Of a stretch of 64,000 nt of DNA, positions 34,859 to 46,734 are shown one piece after another. The stretch is from Apiotrichum sp. Y4204 (lineage: Eukaryota; Basidiomycota; Tremellomycetes; Trichosporonales; Trichosporonaceae). Location of the stretch: positions 682,001-746,000 of the forward strand of contig JAMYHL010000010.1 of the NCBI GenBank assembly GCA_025531455.1. Direction: 5' to 3'. How positions within the stretch are numbered: the first letter of the stretch is position 1; every line of letters starts with the position of its first letter. The notes beneath the pieces were generated by a model. The model was not told where the DNA came from. It ran no database searches and was given only the letters and a program-made list of their open reading frames with translations. Made by a program: the position numbers and the translations under genes.

Positions 34859-35803
34859 TCAGAGATCCAGCGTGTCCTCGCGCTCGCCCTCGCCGTCGTT
34901 CACGCGTAGCACCTTGGCCCACTCAATGTAGTTGAAACGTCCCTGGCGGTCCGTGTACGGCCCCTTGAACAGACGGTCGATCTGATATGAGCACAAGCGT
35001 TGATTATAACCCACCTCCTCTTCGTTCATGTGGTCGCCCATCTCAGCCAAGTGACGGCGCACCTCGGTCACATCGACCCAGCCCTTGTCTCCGTCATCAA
35101 AGCACGCAAACGCCTCCAGCAGGTCGTGCTCCGGGTCAAGGTGGAGCAGCCGCTCGCCCATCATCGCGAGGAACTGCGTAAAGTTGATGCCCTCGGCGGT
35201 AGGCGCGGGCGCCGTGCCGCCCGGGCGGGACGATAGAAGGCGGTCGAGGAGGTCCGGGGTGGGTGTCTGGCCTGCGGGTTAACATGGAACCTAACAAAAG
35301 CAGCGCAAGAAAAGCCCCAGACGCCGCACTCCACGTACCGAGGTTCGAGAGCATGCCCCGCAGATCACCCTCGGTGACGCGCCCGTCGCCGTCCTGGTCA
35401 ATCATGTTGAACGCCTCCTTAAACTGCTTGACCTGCTGCTGGGTAAACATGGTGTACGCGCCGGACGGGGCGCGGGCCGAGGCGGCGGGGCGCGACACGG
35501 TTGAAGGGAGACCGCGGCCGATCGGGGTGGCTTTCGACTGCGGTTAGCTTTGCTCGTGAGACGCGGGAGACGGACTGGCATAGTGAGAGCGGGGTGGAGA
35601 GTGAAAAAGGGAATAGGTGAATGGGGGAGGGAGCGATGAGAGCTATAAAGCTTGTCGCGCCTCGTCTCATCGATTTCATGTAGTCCAAACAACGAGAATC
35701 TCTGTGATGCAGAGCAGTGTGGGGGCCAGTTGGGCGCACGATCGTCGCCAATGCCCTCACGTCCTCGGAACGTCTCTTCCGCCACAAGGCATGCACTCAC
35801 CAT
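34859..35803 (-). CDS. Myosin regulatory light chain (EF-hand, calmodulin superfamily)
   Basis: Binds the IQ motif of a class II myosin heavy chain and would act at the cytokinetic ring. Modelled exons 35803..35801 (ATG only), 35537..35339, 35271..35015 and 34981..34859 give 193 residues. A basic Ser/Pro N-terminal extension (SKATPIGRGLPSTVSRPAAS) precedes QQVKQFKEAFNMIDQDGDGRVTEGD. That is an intact first EF-hand loop, while the remaining loops are degenerate (FDDGDKGWVDV), the pattern of regulatory light chains rather than calmodulin. Start choice: ATG at 35803 is followed directly by a GTGAGT donor and splices in frame to SKATP. An alternative is ATG at 35580 with a weak GTCCGT donor, adding one residue. 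Confidence 0.82.
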
Positions 35804-36179
35804 TGTGATTATGATATTGCCGAGGTGGAGAAAGTCAAGCAGAAGGAATCTGCAATAATGTCTGGATGTTGTTGTTGTTGTTGACACCTGGTGGCGATCA
35901 GCACAAACACACGCCCAAAAGGCAGTCGCGCAGTCGCGCGTGAGCTTATTTGATTCCGCCGGTTCCGCCAGATCTCACACCGACACTGATCGATGATTCA
36001 CGCCTCCACATGCTGCTGCGCCCTCGCCACACATCATCTCCACATTCTCCTTCCCATCCTCTTGCACTACCGACCGATCCGACAATTCCATGTCATCCGA
36101 GGAACCACACGTCCGAGAGACAATGGCCGCCAATGATTTCTACAACTCAGACCTCTCCCGGCCGAAGAAAAAATGTGTG
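35804..36179. other. Intergenic region between the myosin light chain and tRNA-Arg
   Basis: About 375 bp. It contains a (GTT)n run at 35868-35883 and a C/A-rich stretch near 36000-36120. No gene was recognised. Confidence 0.4.
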
Positions 36180-36267
36180 GCTCGGTTGGCCTAGTGGTAA
36201 GGCGTAACTTTCCGGCTCCAAAACAGTTGTTTGGTTAAGATCGCGGGTTCGATCCCCGTACCGAGTT
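36180..36267 (+). tRNA. tRNA-Arg(CCG) with a 16-nt intron
   Basis: Acceptor stem GCTCGGT/ACCGAGT (first pair G-U), D arm GCCT/AGGC with GG in the loop, anticodon stem TAACT/GGTTA, T arm GCGGG-TTCGATC-CCCGT with a B box. The loop between the anticodon-stem strands is 23 nt. U33-CCG-G37 plus a 16-nt intron after position 37 leaves a 72-nt mature tRNA. A Trp-like CTCCAAA lies inside the intron, but using it as the loop would leave no anticodon stem. A T-run near 36290 can serve as the Pol III terminator. Confidence 0.82.
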
Positions 36268-36634
36268 TCTCCGACACCCAGTTGGTGTTCATTTTTCTTC
36301 TTGGTCGGCGACATGCTTTCGGGGTGGACGCTTGCGGGCCGAGGGCGCGCTCTGTACCCAAAAGAACCCCGTGTATGCGTGTGTCGTTTTGTGCCTTTTT
36401 GGAATGCAGGTGTGCGGAGGGGTGTGAGGCATCGTTGGGGCGCGTCGAACACCCCATCGTAGTACACCTCTCGGAGCAGGATGCCAGCTCTTTCTGAGAG
36501 ATACCATCCACAGGACCACACGTTAGCACAGGTAGCGCACAGGTTCAGAAATGTCTGTCCTCTGACAATATAAATACATGTAGGTCTACAAACAACTGCC
36601 ACCGACGAACACTGCGCCGTCATCCCCCCATCGG
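36268..36634. other. Intergenic region between tRNA-Arg and the AT-hook gene
   Basis: About 370 bp including the tRNA terminator region. No further gene or structured RNA was recognised. Confidence 0.4.
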
Positions 36635-38065
36635 TCAAAACTCGCCATCAACGTATCCTCCTTCCTTAGTCCATACACCCATGCCGACAAGGTTCCGCAG
36701 CATCTCACCCTCGGCCTCCTCGCGCTGCTTCTCGCGCTCAAGCTCCTCTTTGCCGCGCTTGATACCCTTGCGCCGAATCGGGGCATCCAGTTCGCGAGCG
36801 CGGACCGCCTCGGAATCTGGGACGAGATGGGCGAGGGCGGCGGGGACGACGGACGCCTTCTGTGTCGAGCGTGCGGGTCGCCCACGCTTCTTCGGAAGAC
36901 TACTTGGCGGCGGCTGCAGCGTCTCCGGGCGGACCAGTAGTGGGACAGGCGGCGGCGGCGCCGGTGGGAGCTCTCCTTTCTGAAATGTCAGAATTCACAG
37001 TTTGTGAGAAAGGCGTCGCCCGGCACTCACCTGCCACAGTTTGAGAGCACCCTCGATGAAGCTGCGCACCTCAAGAAGGGCGCGTGTCCCTTCCACGCCG
37101 CTTCCATCGTTCGCATCCAGTTGCGCGAGCTCGGCCTTCTTCTCCGCCACCTCGGACTGCAACTTGTCGACATTCTCCTGCAGCCGCGCCGCAATGTCTC
37201 GTAGTACTGCCGCGTTCCGTTCTCCATTTTCCACAAGCGTCGTCGTCTTGGTCAGGCGGGCCTCGATCGCGGCGCGGTCCTCTAGCGCCGTTTCCGTCGA
37301 CGCCAGCTGCGTGCCGCTCCGAGACGCCGCGATCTCCACCTCCTTCGATGCAATGGCCTCTCGGGTGCGGGCCAGCTCGTTCTCCAGCGCTTGGCGGGTG
37401 ATGAGATAGGGGTCACATGGCGGTTTGGATGGAGGCGCAGCTGTGACGGGCACGACAAGGCCGTGGAGGAAGTCAGAGGGGGAGACATCGGTGTCGTTTG
37501 CTGGGTCGCTGATGTGATCCAACCCTTGTGAGCTTCGCATAGACTGGGAAGCCTGTGCTTGCTGTATCTGTTGTACCTGCTGGGCATGCTGTTCAAGGTG
37601 TTGTTGCAGGCTTTCGAACCCGAATGCGCCCACTCCGACGCCCACACCAACAGCAGCCGTTGCCAACTCCCGCAACGTCGCTTCCGCAATGGCGTCCTCA
37701 GTGGCCTCCACTGACGGCCGTTCGAGCATCGAGATGACCTTCTTCAAGCGCTCGTTTTCCGCTGCGAGAGACATCAGTGTCACGTCGATGGGGCTAGGGT
37801 CGTTCCGACGCTGCCGTTTGGTGGGACGGAGCTGCTTGCTGGGCGTAGTATCCGGAATCTCGAGGATCGCATCCTGGGTGGTGACAGAGTCGACATCCAT
37901 GCGTTCGCCGGGGACGGGGGACTGCTGCGAGGCAGAGACCTGAAGTGCTGGATCGATGAGAATGTCGCCGTCGTCGCCGGCGGCGGGGAGAAAGTGGTGG
38001 TGCGACGCCTCAAACAGCGACGACAGCGCGGACGGGAGGGGGTCATGCGGTGACGGATCGGACAT
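36635..38065 (-). CDS. Unknown coiled-coil protein with a C-terminal AT-hook
   Basis: Not assigned to a family. Exons 38065..37031 and 36979..36635 give 459 residues. Layout: an acidic N-terminus; a basic stretch LRPTKRQRRNDP followed by a short leucine/heptad region (LAAENERLKKVISMLERP, about residues 100-125); a Gln-rich helix (QQHLEQHAQQVQQIQQAQ); a longer coiled coil (about residues 225-330); a Pro-rich linker; and a KKRGRPARS AT-hook core near residue 385 with a charged tail. The basic region plus AT-hook suggest a nuclear DNA-associated protein, but this is inference only. It is flanked upstream by the largest gene-free stretch of the window. Confidence 0.7.
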
Positions 38066-41000
38066 GGTGGCGATGAGATAACTAGAAGATGCGTGTGGCC
38101 TTGTCTCACGATCTCGACGGTCGTTCGCGTCGCTCCAGAATGGATGGCAAAACAACAACAGTGAACAGCAAGTAGACCGTGGGATAGTTCAATTCAACAG
38201 GACAACCCGAGAGGACGGAATCAAACTGTCTGACATGTAAATCCGTAGATCCATACGAACCTTGTCTCACATCCACACATTAACACATTGTTGTTCTCGT
38301 CGGCGTAGGATGTAGGCCATGTAGGATGTGTGGACATTGGTGACGTACTGGAAAGAACGCTGGGGCCATCGGCCCCTAAACCTCTCTAAACCTCTAGCTA
38401 GCCTCTAGCTTCTAGTCAGCTGTGCACTGCTGCGGCCATGCAGTATGTTGTATCTCCTGTGCTTGCAAGGTCCCAACTGGTCTGCCACGTAGTGAGCTCG
38501 AACGCACCGTAGATCATCATCTGCCCTGGCAGGTCGCGAGGCTCACAATTTTACCACTCGTACGCGGATGATCAGCTGTCGAAAAAGAGGTAAGTCACCA
38601 CCTTGGACGAGGTTCGCCCCTGCATCGTCAGCGCCTCGTTTATTCGCGAGAGCTTGGCATGGGGCCTCGGAGTTCGAGGGGGTTGGAGCGTGTCTAATCG
38701 TGAACGAGGAACAGGATCTGGATTGGATTGGATCCCGAGGTCTGTGAGATCGTGTGAGATACAGTTAGAGTGCACATGATAGACGTAAGGCACCAATTGT
38801 AAAGACCGCCGAAAAGAACTTGGAAAGAAGAACCGGAGAAAACATAAATATCGGTACACGGCATGGGTGAGGAAGACATCCTGAGGCCTGAGATGCTGGG
38901 AAGCAAACCGACCGGCTTATGAAAAGCTGACACGAGATGACTCATGCTTTCTGGTCTCGAAGCAACAGCGGCCAGGAGATTAGGAGAGTAGACTCATGCG
39001 CCAGCGAGCACGCTTTTCGCTTTGATTTAGCGCGACTACGGCACAACGTACAGTACAACTCTACAAGTCATGCAGCTCCAATCTGCGGACTGCGAGCTGT
39101 GTGGACTGGGGTCCCCTAATCATCATATGCCTGCAGTAAGGGTGATGGGGTCATTGCTCATTGTGTCACCATCGCGCGCGCAGCGGTGTCGAATCCTGGA
39201 AATGACTCGTCGTGACCGTGTGCGCCGAGATCATTAGGATCATGTCAATACCTGTTTGCTGTGCGCTGGGCAATGCTGTGACTCACACCATATCGATATA
39301 CAACGGATCCCACAAGGCCACCGGTTACTGACAGCTGGCCATCGGCCACCGGGGGCTGCGATCGTGACGCAGTATCCGCGCAGAACGCCCACGCAATACG
39401 CCGGTCATTCCGGCGCGTCTTGAATACTGATCGACGTCCTCATTCCCTGTATAATGTCCCTGGCCCGTAAATTCGCAGCAGAGACCTCGGTTCCAAGCTG
39501 ACTGGAACAGCTCCAAGTAATCAAGGAACAAACGCGTACGCACACTGCTGTATAGCTGTACAATACAACTCGCCGCCACGATCTGCCACAACCAGACTAC
39601 AGTACTACAGTTCTACGGCTCGGCTTCAGGACCAGTGGGGCCTGGAACTGCCGGAACTCTGCCCGCGCGTACTGGGCAAGCGGCATGTGACTAGCTTGGG
39701 GCTTGCAGCCCTGACGCCACAGTCAATGAGCTCGGTGTGGCCAGAACAGTGACTGTATAATGAAGTCGCGACTACTTATTGTGGGGTCAGTGGTGAGCCG
39801 GAGGTTTAAAATATCTGAATAGTGGCCGATTCACATAATGCTCCACTCCGCATCCGTGAGACAATGCACCGCGAGGGCCGAGCGGCTGTCAACTACAAGA
39901 ACATATCCGATTTGTGATGTATGCTAGTACACAAACTGTAAACCCTCGCACGCTCGCACCCAGGAGCATGGAAACACTTCCGTCGTGGAGCAGAGGTCAT
40001 GCGGATGAGGACAAGAGCCGGTCGGTACCCTAGCCCATGCTTGCCACTTCAGCCCATGGGCATCAGCCGAGACGGCAATCACTGGCTTGTTGGACGTCTT
40101 GCCAAGCGACGCTGCCCATCTCCCATCATGCTCATTGCTATTGGCAGTCTTAGGGGTACCGTATTGTTCTCAAGAGGTGCACTTTGTGTGCGTGCTCGAA
40201 GGACACCCTCCAGTTCTCAAACTTACCCTTTTCAGCTTCCCGTAGCTCACGTAGTCCATTGCAACTGAAACGATCGCCGCTGGATTAGTCCGGCCTGTGC
40301 TCTTGCCCCTTGCTTCTCGCGCACTTCGTAAGAGCGTGCGAGGTCGGGCGCTGCCTACAGTACTACAGTTGCACATCCCTGACCTGCCTGACATGCAGGT
40401 AGCCACAGAGGTAGAGAGAGAGCTCCAAGTACAGAAATAATCTGGCGAGACAAGACATCAGAACGAATGCATAGACTTGCTGTCCATAGAGGAAGCCTGG
40501 AGTGGAATGATAATGTTACGAGGATGAGTGTGTGAGCTTGATGGTGTTTGACAGGATAATGGCATGGCAGTGGGAGGTATACCCAATGAGCTCATAGATC
40601 ATGAGCTCATCGCGCATGGCGACCATCGCTTGTCTTCTGAGCGAGAATCTAGATCTTCTTTCAAACTTTGTATAGGAGCCCTGCTCTCTCCTCTTTCCCC
40701 GCCTCTGCTCACCTTGAGGCCGCGACTTGTTCTTGTGACAGTGACTGCCCGGTACCTCTACCGCGCTACCAGCCTTTGCGCGCTTTGCGCTCGCGCGCTT
40801 CCCGTCTCCCTCAGCCGCAACTTTCTCGACCACGATCGTTCACTCGAGGCACGCATGCATCCCTCCCTGCCTCACCAGTATTATTTCTCACGGCACATCC
40901 GTGTTCCGTGGTCCGTTAATCTGCATAATCTGGACCGTGCACAGTCACAGCCGGCTGACACGGCAATCGAGCCGCGAAATTCGCGAAGACCGCGAACCGC

Positions 41001-42414
41001 GCTCGTGCCAGCTCTCTGCACCGCGCACTGCGTACTGCACACCATCCTCTCCCATTAAATAAAATAAAATAAAATAAAATAAACCTCGTAAAAAAGCGCA
41101 GACCAGGTCCCCGGGTTCAGCCGCCCTACCCGCCCTGGTCTGTCCTCCCTCTCTCCTCCTTCCCCTCCCCCAGACCCTTTCCACACACCTTGATTTCTTG
41201 CTTTCCCTCCCTCTTGCGCTCCTTATTCCCTGCTCACTGTGCTCCCTGATTCCCCTCTGGCCTGTGGCCTGTGACCCCTCCGGCCCCTCCAGGCCTCCAC
41301 CCCTCTGTGTGGATCCTTGATCCTCGAAGCGCAGTTTTGTCCTCTGCTTTTCTGCGCTCGCTCCTTTCCCTTTCCAAGCCCGTTGTACATGTAGTTCCTG
41401 TGCGCGCTGTGCCCTTTGCCGCACAGCGAGATGAGGAGACTAGAATCTAGAAGAGACTATTACGACTAGCACTACCAAGCTAGAGCTAATAAGCTATCGA
41501 GCTATTAGAGCTACTACTGTAGCTGTATAATCCCTCCCACCCGTCAACCTACAGCATAGCATAAAAACCACAATCCAACCAGCCGACCAACCAGGAAGGC
41601 CAGAGGCGCCACAGCCGGACACCCCGCACACCAACAACCCACCCACCACTCATCCAACCGGCTGCACGCACCCTACCCGCGCACCCACCCACCGCGCACA
41701 GCAGACCGCACCACACACCACACACAACACACAGTGTACAACCCACCCACATTCATTTCCACCTCGTTCCCTCTCCACTCGTCCTTTGCCCATCGCCGCC
41801 GCCGCCGCCTCCGCCGCCTCTAGATCCGTCGCACCACCCCCGCACACCCGTCGTCCCTCCCTCTCCCTCTCCTCGCTCGACTCGCTCCCCCCCACTCACC
41901 CACTCCCACTTTGTGCGCACTTTGACATTGTGTTGTGTTGCCACCACCATCACCATTACCATCATCACTCCCACCACCACTTATCCACTCCAACACATCC
42001 ATCAGTGCCCCAACGACTGCAACTCGTCCATCCATTGCTTGCATCGTCCTCTCGCCCATTCGTCACTCTCCACCACTAGCCGTTGAGCAACGGCAACGCC
42101 ACTTAGGAACCCATCGACAGTCTCACACACCGCCTCGACATCCGCTCACGGCTCACAAGTGCAACACAACTCATCGCGGTCGCTGTAACGTCTCGTCCCG
42201 CCGTACCACCATCTGGCTCACGCTCGTTTGACACACGCCTGTTTATCGTTAACCCCTCGGGGATCGGATCATTAGCTGAACGTGACCAGCCCAACCCCTG
42301 TTGTCTGTGCCAGTCGAGGAACCCAGTACGGCACTACCAGCTCAGCACTGAGCACATCCTAACGGTTCCATCTTTCTTTCCTGCTCGTGTTTCCTCCGAC
42401 ATCAGCCTTCAACC
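38066..42414. other. 4.3-kb stretch without a supported gene
   Basis: By far the longest gap in an otherwise dense window. Both strands were scanned; the open frames (up to about 165 codons) have compositions expected of random GC-rich DNA and no family resemblance. Contents: twin 10-bp palindromes at 40586-40610, a (TAAAA)n run at 41056-41083, an AGCT-rich patch at 41440-41530, C/A-rich sequence at 41550-41760, and C/T-rich sequence (41760-42410) leading to the phosphatase start. The last part is probably a long 5' UTR/promoter. Confidence 0.55.
41056..41083 (+). repeat. (TAAAA)n microsatellite
   Basis: Five uninterrupted pentanucleotide units in the gene-free stretch. Confidence 0.9.
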
Positions 42415-44052
42415 ATGGGCCAGTCACCATCCAAGAAGATGGGTCGCACCCGATCCAAGGAGTTGTCTGCAAACGACCTTGCAGACTCTTTGGCAGCCAC
42501 AAAGCTGACATCTGGGTCGTCCTCATCAGCGGCTGATGCGCGTAAGAGGTAGGTCCCCAGATACTCATGACCTCATTCATGCGTGTGATGCGTGGTTGTT
42601 ACGTGCAGGTGGTCCGTAGTGCTAACTCTTGAACAGTCCCGCTGCCAACGGCGCACCTATTCCCCGCCCACAGTCTGAGGGGCTAGGTCGGTCGCCGGGT
42701 GCATCCGTCGGCCCAACATCACCTGAGACTCCGACGACTCCTACCATCCTGGCCCCGCGCGGCTCGCACCTCGGCACCTCTCCTCCGCCGCCCACCGCGT
42801 CTTCTCCGACCTCTGTACACTCTCCGGCTTCCGGCCACGCTTCCACAGCCTCCATCTCCCCAGGAGGGCTGTCCCCTGGTGATGCCCTGGTCACCACGGT
42901 GAGCCGCACCAGCATTAGCGACGGGCCTGGTGCTGGGTTGGATGTCGACAACATGATTAGCAGATTGCTCGAGGCCGGGTACAGCGGAAAGGTGACAAAG
43001 TCTCCACCTCTCAAGAATGCTGAGATCGCGGCTGTCTGTGCCGCAGCACGCGAGATCTTCCTGGCTCAGCCGACCCTCATTGAGCTCAGCCCCCCGGTCA
43101 AGATTGTGGGCGACGTCCACGGGCAGTACGCAGACCTCATCCGCATGTTCGAGATGTGCGGATTCCCACCTCAGGCCAACTACCTTTTCCTCGGCGATTA
43201 CGTTGACCGCGGCAAGCAGTCATTGGAAACCATTCTCCTCCTCCTCTGCTACAAGATCAAGTTCCCGGAGAACTTCTTCCTCCTTCGCGGCAACCACGAG
43301 TGCGCAAATGTTACCCGAGGTATGTGCAGATCCTATGGCATGGGTGGCTTTGCTGACATCGTAGTGTATGGGTTCTACGACGAGTGCAAGCGCCGCACGA
43401 ACATCAAGACCTGGAAGACGTTCATTGACGTGTTCAACGCCCTTCCTATCGCGTCGATTGTCGCGAGCAAGATTTTCTGCGTTCACGGTGGACTCAGCCC
43501 CAGTCTCCAGTCGATGGACGACATCCGCCGCATCCAGCGTCCGACTGACGTTCCGGACTATGGTCTTCTGAACGATCTCGTGTGGTCCGACCCGTCCGAC
43601 ACCGCCCTGGACTGGGAGGACAACGAGCGTGGAGTGTCATTCTGCTATGGCAAGAGTGTCATTAACGCGTTCTTGGCCACCCACGATATGGACCTTATCT
43701 GCCGAGCACACATGGTCGTCGAAGACGGCTACGAGTTCTACAACGATCGAACATTGGTGACCGTCTTCTCCGCGCCAAAGTGAGTGGTAACCGGGTGTGA
43801 ATGGAGAGCACAGCTAACGGTCAGCTACTGTGGTGAATTCGACAACTTTGGCGCTGTCATGTCTGTCTCCGAGGACCTGTTGTGTTCTTTCGAACTTCTC
43901 AAGCCGCTTGATGGTGCCGCGTTGAAGAAGGAAATGACTAAATCGAAGCGGAAGAGGTGAGCAATGGAACTCGTTGGGCGCTGGCGTGACTGACAATCAG
44001 CTTGCAAAACCACCAGTCTCCACCCAACAACCCGACTGCCCAGAGCTACTAG
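42415..44052 (+). CDS. PPZ-type serine/threonine protein phosphatase (PP1 family)
   Basis: Dephosphorylates Ser/Thr residues; PPZ enzymes control ion homeostasis and cell integrity in fungi. Five exons (42415..42548, 42637..43319, 43365..43779, 43825..43956, 44001..44052) give 471 residues. It starts MGQSPSKK, a consensus for N-myristoylation as in Ppz1. A Ser/Pro/Thr-rich disordered region of about 120 residues follows. The catalytic domain has [40 protein letters not shown] and [12 protein letters not shown] with SAPNYCGEFDN, covering the metal ligands. The 45-nt intron 2 (43320..43364) has no stop and keeps frame. PPZ rather than PP1 rests on the N-terminal extension and the [13 protein letters not shown] region. 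Confidence 0.93.
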
Positions 44053-45395
44053 CCGTGTAGGGTGATTGATTGTTGTTTCTTCTGTTTGCTCCAACGATTC
44101 CGGGCGCTTGACTGCAAATGCATAGCCACCACCATCTCCCAGATCCCTTCCTCACCCGACCGCCAATTCGCCAACCATGCCACCCACTTAGTATCCGCCG
44201 TTTAGCGTCACAGGCACAGTGTTCCTATCGAGACCCTGCGGCCCAATGACCAGCGCTTCCGACCTCTCTTGCCTGCAATGTTTCAATTGAACACCACAAG
44301 GATTCGCCCAAATACAACTCACTGCCACAATACTCCCTCTTCGCCGCTTGCTTTCACTCTTGTATACCCAAAGTTACGCGTGAGCTGCCCAGCACACACA
44401 CTGGCAGCGCAGCTCACAGTCGCGAGGACGCTTGAGGGTCAATGGAAATGTACGATTTAGAGGCCGTCTCTCTTGATTCTTTTGGTGTCTCGCCTAAGCC
44501 ATTCGCTTTTGACGGCCAAGAGTGGTGTACTGAATGTGGATTCTTGTTTTCCTTGGAAGGGTAGAGGGCAGACCGATGCAGAACAAAACAGAAGCAAGCA
44601 AAGTCAGTGGACACTACATCTACCATATGCGCAGCTGAGCTTGTGAAGGTGATGGCGTCTTCACCTCCGGCGGTTGCCTTAGCAGGAAAACGTCGATCAT
44701 GAACGCGTCAGATCGCCACGCGCTGCATGGTTGATCCACTTGTCCATTTGGCCAGTTGTTTGTCCACCGTGAAGTGATGACTGGTCGGATTGATATTCTA
44801 TATCCTTTCAAACCGTCTGGTCTCGTCGATTAGGGTCATTAGGGTCTTGTTTGGTCCGCCATCTACAAACTACCCTTTCATCCAACTCTGAAATATCTTG
44901 AATATCTGAAATCCCTTGACAACAGACCCTGCTGGCCATCCCGCATCGAGCCCGATTCCTTGATGTTTGAGGTTGGGCCGCGGCGTTGCAGAGCTGCAGA
45001 TTTGCAGAGAACAGTGTGACCGCGAAGCTTATTCGAGTCGCGTCTGTGGATGACGACTGGCCTACTCTACTGGCCTACCGGGCTACTACCGGCTACCGAA
45101 ATGGCAGCCTTCAGTAACGGGTATAACTGGCCCAATCTGCAAGCAGACCACCCGAGCCACTACTGGGTACTGCGTACGTATCTCATTGTGTACTTGTGTG
45201 CGGTGGATATTTCTGGCCATCAACCGGAAGTCGGCTTGCTCTGTCCCTGCGTTCCCCAGCGTCTCAAACTTCCAATTCAGTGGTGCTCTATTCCACGCCT
45301 CGCCCCGACTGTTACACCTTGACACCGCGTCCACATCGATCCATCAGGACATAAAAACGCGGTCCCCGGCTCAAAACTCGTACCCCCACCTCGTC
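44053..45395. other. Intergenic region between the PPZ phosphatase and ketosphinganine reductase
   Basis: A 1.3-kb region with no recognised gene. It has two adjacent TTAGGGTC words near 44830, which are too few for telomeric sequence, and several short T-rich patches. It probably contains the phosphatase 3' UTR and the reductase promoter. Confidence 0.45.
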
Positions 45396-46479
45396 ATGCC
45401 TTCAGCAGCCGTCACCATCGCCATCGCCGTCGTTGCCATTTCCATTCTTGCCTCGCTCGCCATGTTTTCGAAGCGCCTCGACGTCCGCGGCAAGTTCTGC
45501 TACATCCCTGGCGGATCCGCAGGGCTTGGCAAAGCGGTGGCTGAGGAGATGGTCCGCCGCGGCGCGCATGTGGTCATCGTTGCACGCGGCGCCCAGCGCT
45601 CCGCCGAGACAGTCGCCGTCCTCAAGAAACTGGCCACCGACCCAAACCAGAAGGTCTTTGCCGTCACCGCCGACCTCATGGACAATGACTCGTCGCAGGC
45701 CGCCCTTCAGGAAGCGGCGCAGGCGTTCGGGGGACAGGCGCCAGACTACACTTTCCTCTGTGCCGGCGCATCCAAGCCGCAGCTGTTTGTTGACGTGACT
45801 CCTGAGGACCTCAAGTGGGTGAGTAATGCTATCAGGAATGGCCGAGAATGTCTCCGGTCGATCTGGTTCCTTGGACCATCGCGATACAGTCTGTGCTGAC
45901 ACCCAGGGTCTCGACGCCGTGTACTGGGTCTCGGCGTGGACGGCGCACGCGGCGACGCAGATGATGGTCAAGCAGCGCCGGAAGGGCATGCTCGTCTTTG
46001 TCTCGTCTTTCCTCGGCTACACCTCGTTCGCCGGCTGGGCCGGCTACGCGCCTGGAAAGTACGCGATCCGCGGGCTGGCGGACACGCTGCGCTCCGAGCT
46101 GCAGATGTTTGACATCGACGTGCGGATCTACATGCCCGCCGGCATCCTGTCTCCTGGGTATGAGGTCGAGCAGCAGACCAAGCCAGACGTTACGAAGCAG
46201 ATTGAGGAGGGCGACACGCCGATCTCCCCCGAGGTGGCCACAAACCTCCTAATCAAGGGTATCGAGCGCGGTAACTACGCGATCACAAACGACCTCGCGA
46301 CGGACATTGTCCGCGTTGTCTCCTCCGGCCCCGTTCCCGGCAACGGGCCCCTCGACTGGGTGTACTGGGTCATTGCCACCGCCTTCCTCTGCATCTGGCG
46401 GCCCATGACCGACCGCACCGTCCGTAACGGGAAGCCCGCCATCGTGAAGTCCCTCGAGGACAGGGGTTTCTTCAACTAG
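45396..46479 (+). CDS. TSC10: 3-ketodihydrosphingosine reductase (short-chain dehydrogenase)
   Basis: NADPH-dependent reduction of 3-ketosphinganine to dihydrosphingosine at the ER, the second step of sphingolipid synthesis. Two exons (45396..45818, 45907..46479) give 331 residues. An N-terminal membrane helix (TIAIAVVAISILASLAMF) precedes the Rossmann motif GGSAGLGKA. The catalytic Ser/Tyr/Lys lie in VSSFLGYTSFAGWAGYAPGKYAIRG. MPAGILSPGYEVEQQTKP is characteristic of the Tsc10/KDSR group. A C-terminal hydrophobic segment (DWVYWVIATAFLCIW) fits the family's membrane topology. Confidence 0.93.
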
Positions 46480-46622
46480 CTTTTCCTGCATATAATTTAG
46501 CTACCGTAGAGATAGAGCTTCCCCCTGCACGAGATAAGCATGTGCATGTATGTGATCCCATGCGTTGGGGCAATGTCAAGCGCGCGACTGTTGGTTGTGC
46601 CAGGATGACGATGAGACGCGAG

Positions 46623-46630
46623 TCACGTGA
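46623..46630. promoter_or_regulatory. TCACGTGA E-box upstream of the WD40 cyclophilin
   Basis: A perfect 8-bp palindrome with the CACGTG core, 105 bp before the start codon at 46735. It is the third such box found just upstream of a gene in this window (others at 12950 and 16523). Function is inferred from motif only. Confidence 0.4.
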
Positions 46631-46734
46631 TCTAATGTTGACTGCATGAATACTGGAAACTGAGGAACTCACTCGAGTTTCATCGTTTCCTTCATCTCCA
46701 TCTTCCTTCCTTTCCCGCATCCGCAATAACTATC

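Noticed and set aside
36196..36240. Reading the tRNA at 36180 as tRNA-Trp (CTCCAAA loop present)
   Set aside because: Using that loop leaves no 5-bp anticodon stem; TAACT/GGTTA pairing places U33-CCG-G37 as the anticodon with CTCCAAA inside the intron.
40564..41424. Open frames of about 160 codons on both strands in the gene-free stretch
   Set aside because: Composition is that of random GC-rich DNA, both strands are open at once, and no motif or plausible splicing extends them.
44830..44846. TTAGGG words suggestive of an interstitial telomere
   Set aside because: Only two units, separated by extra bases and not in a regular array; consistent with chance.
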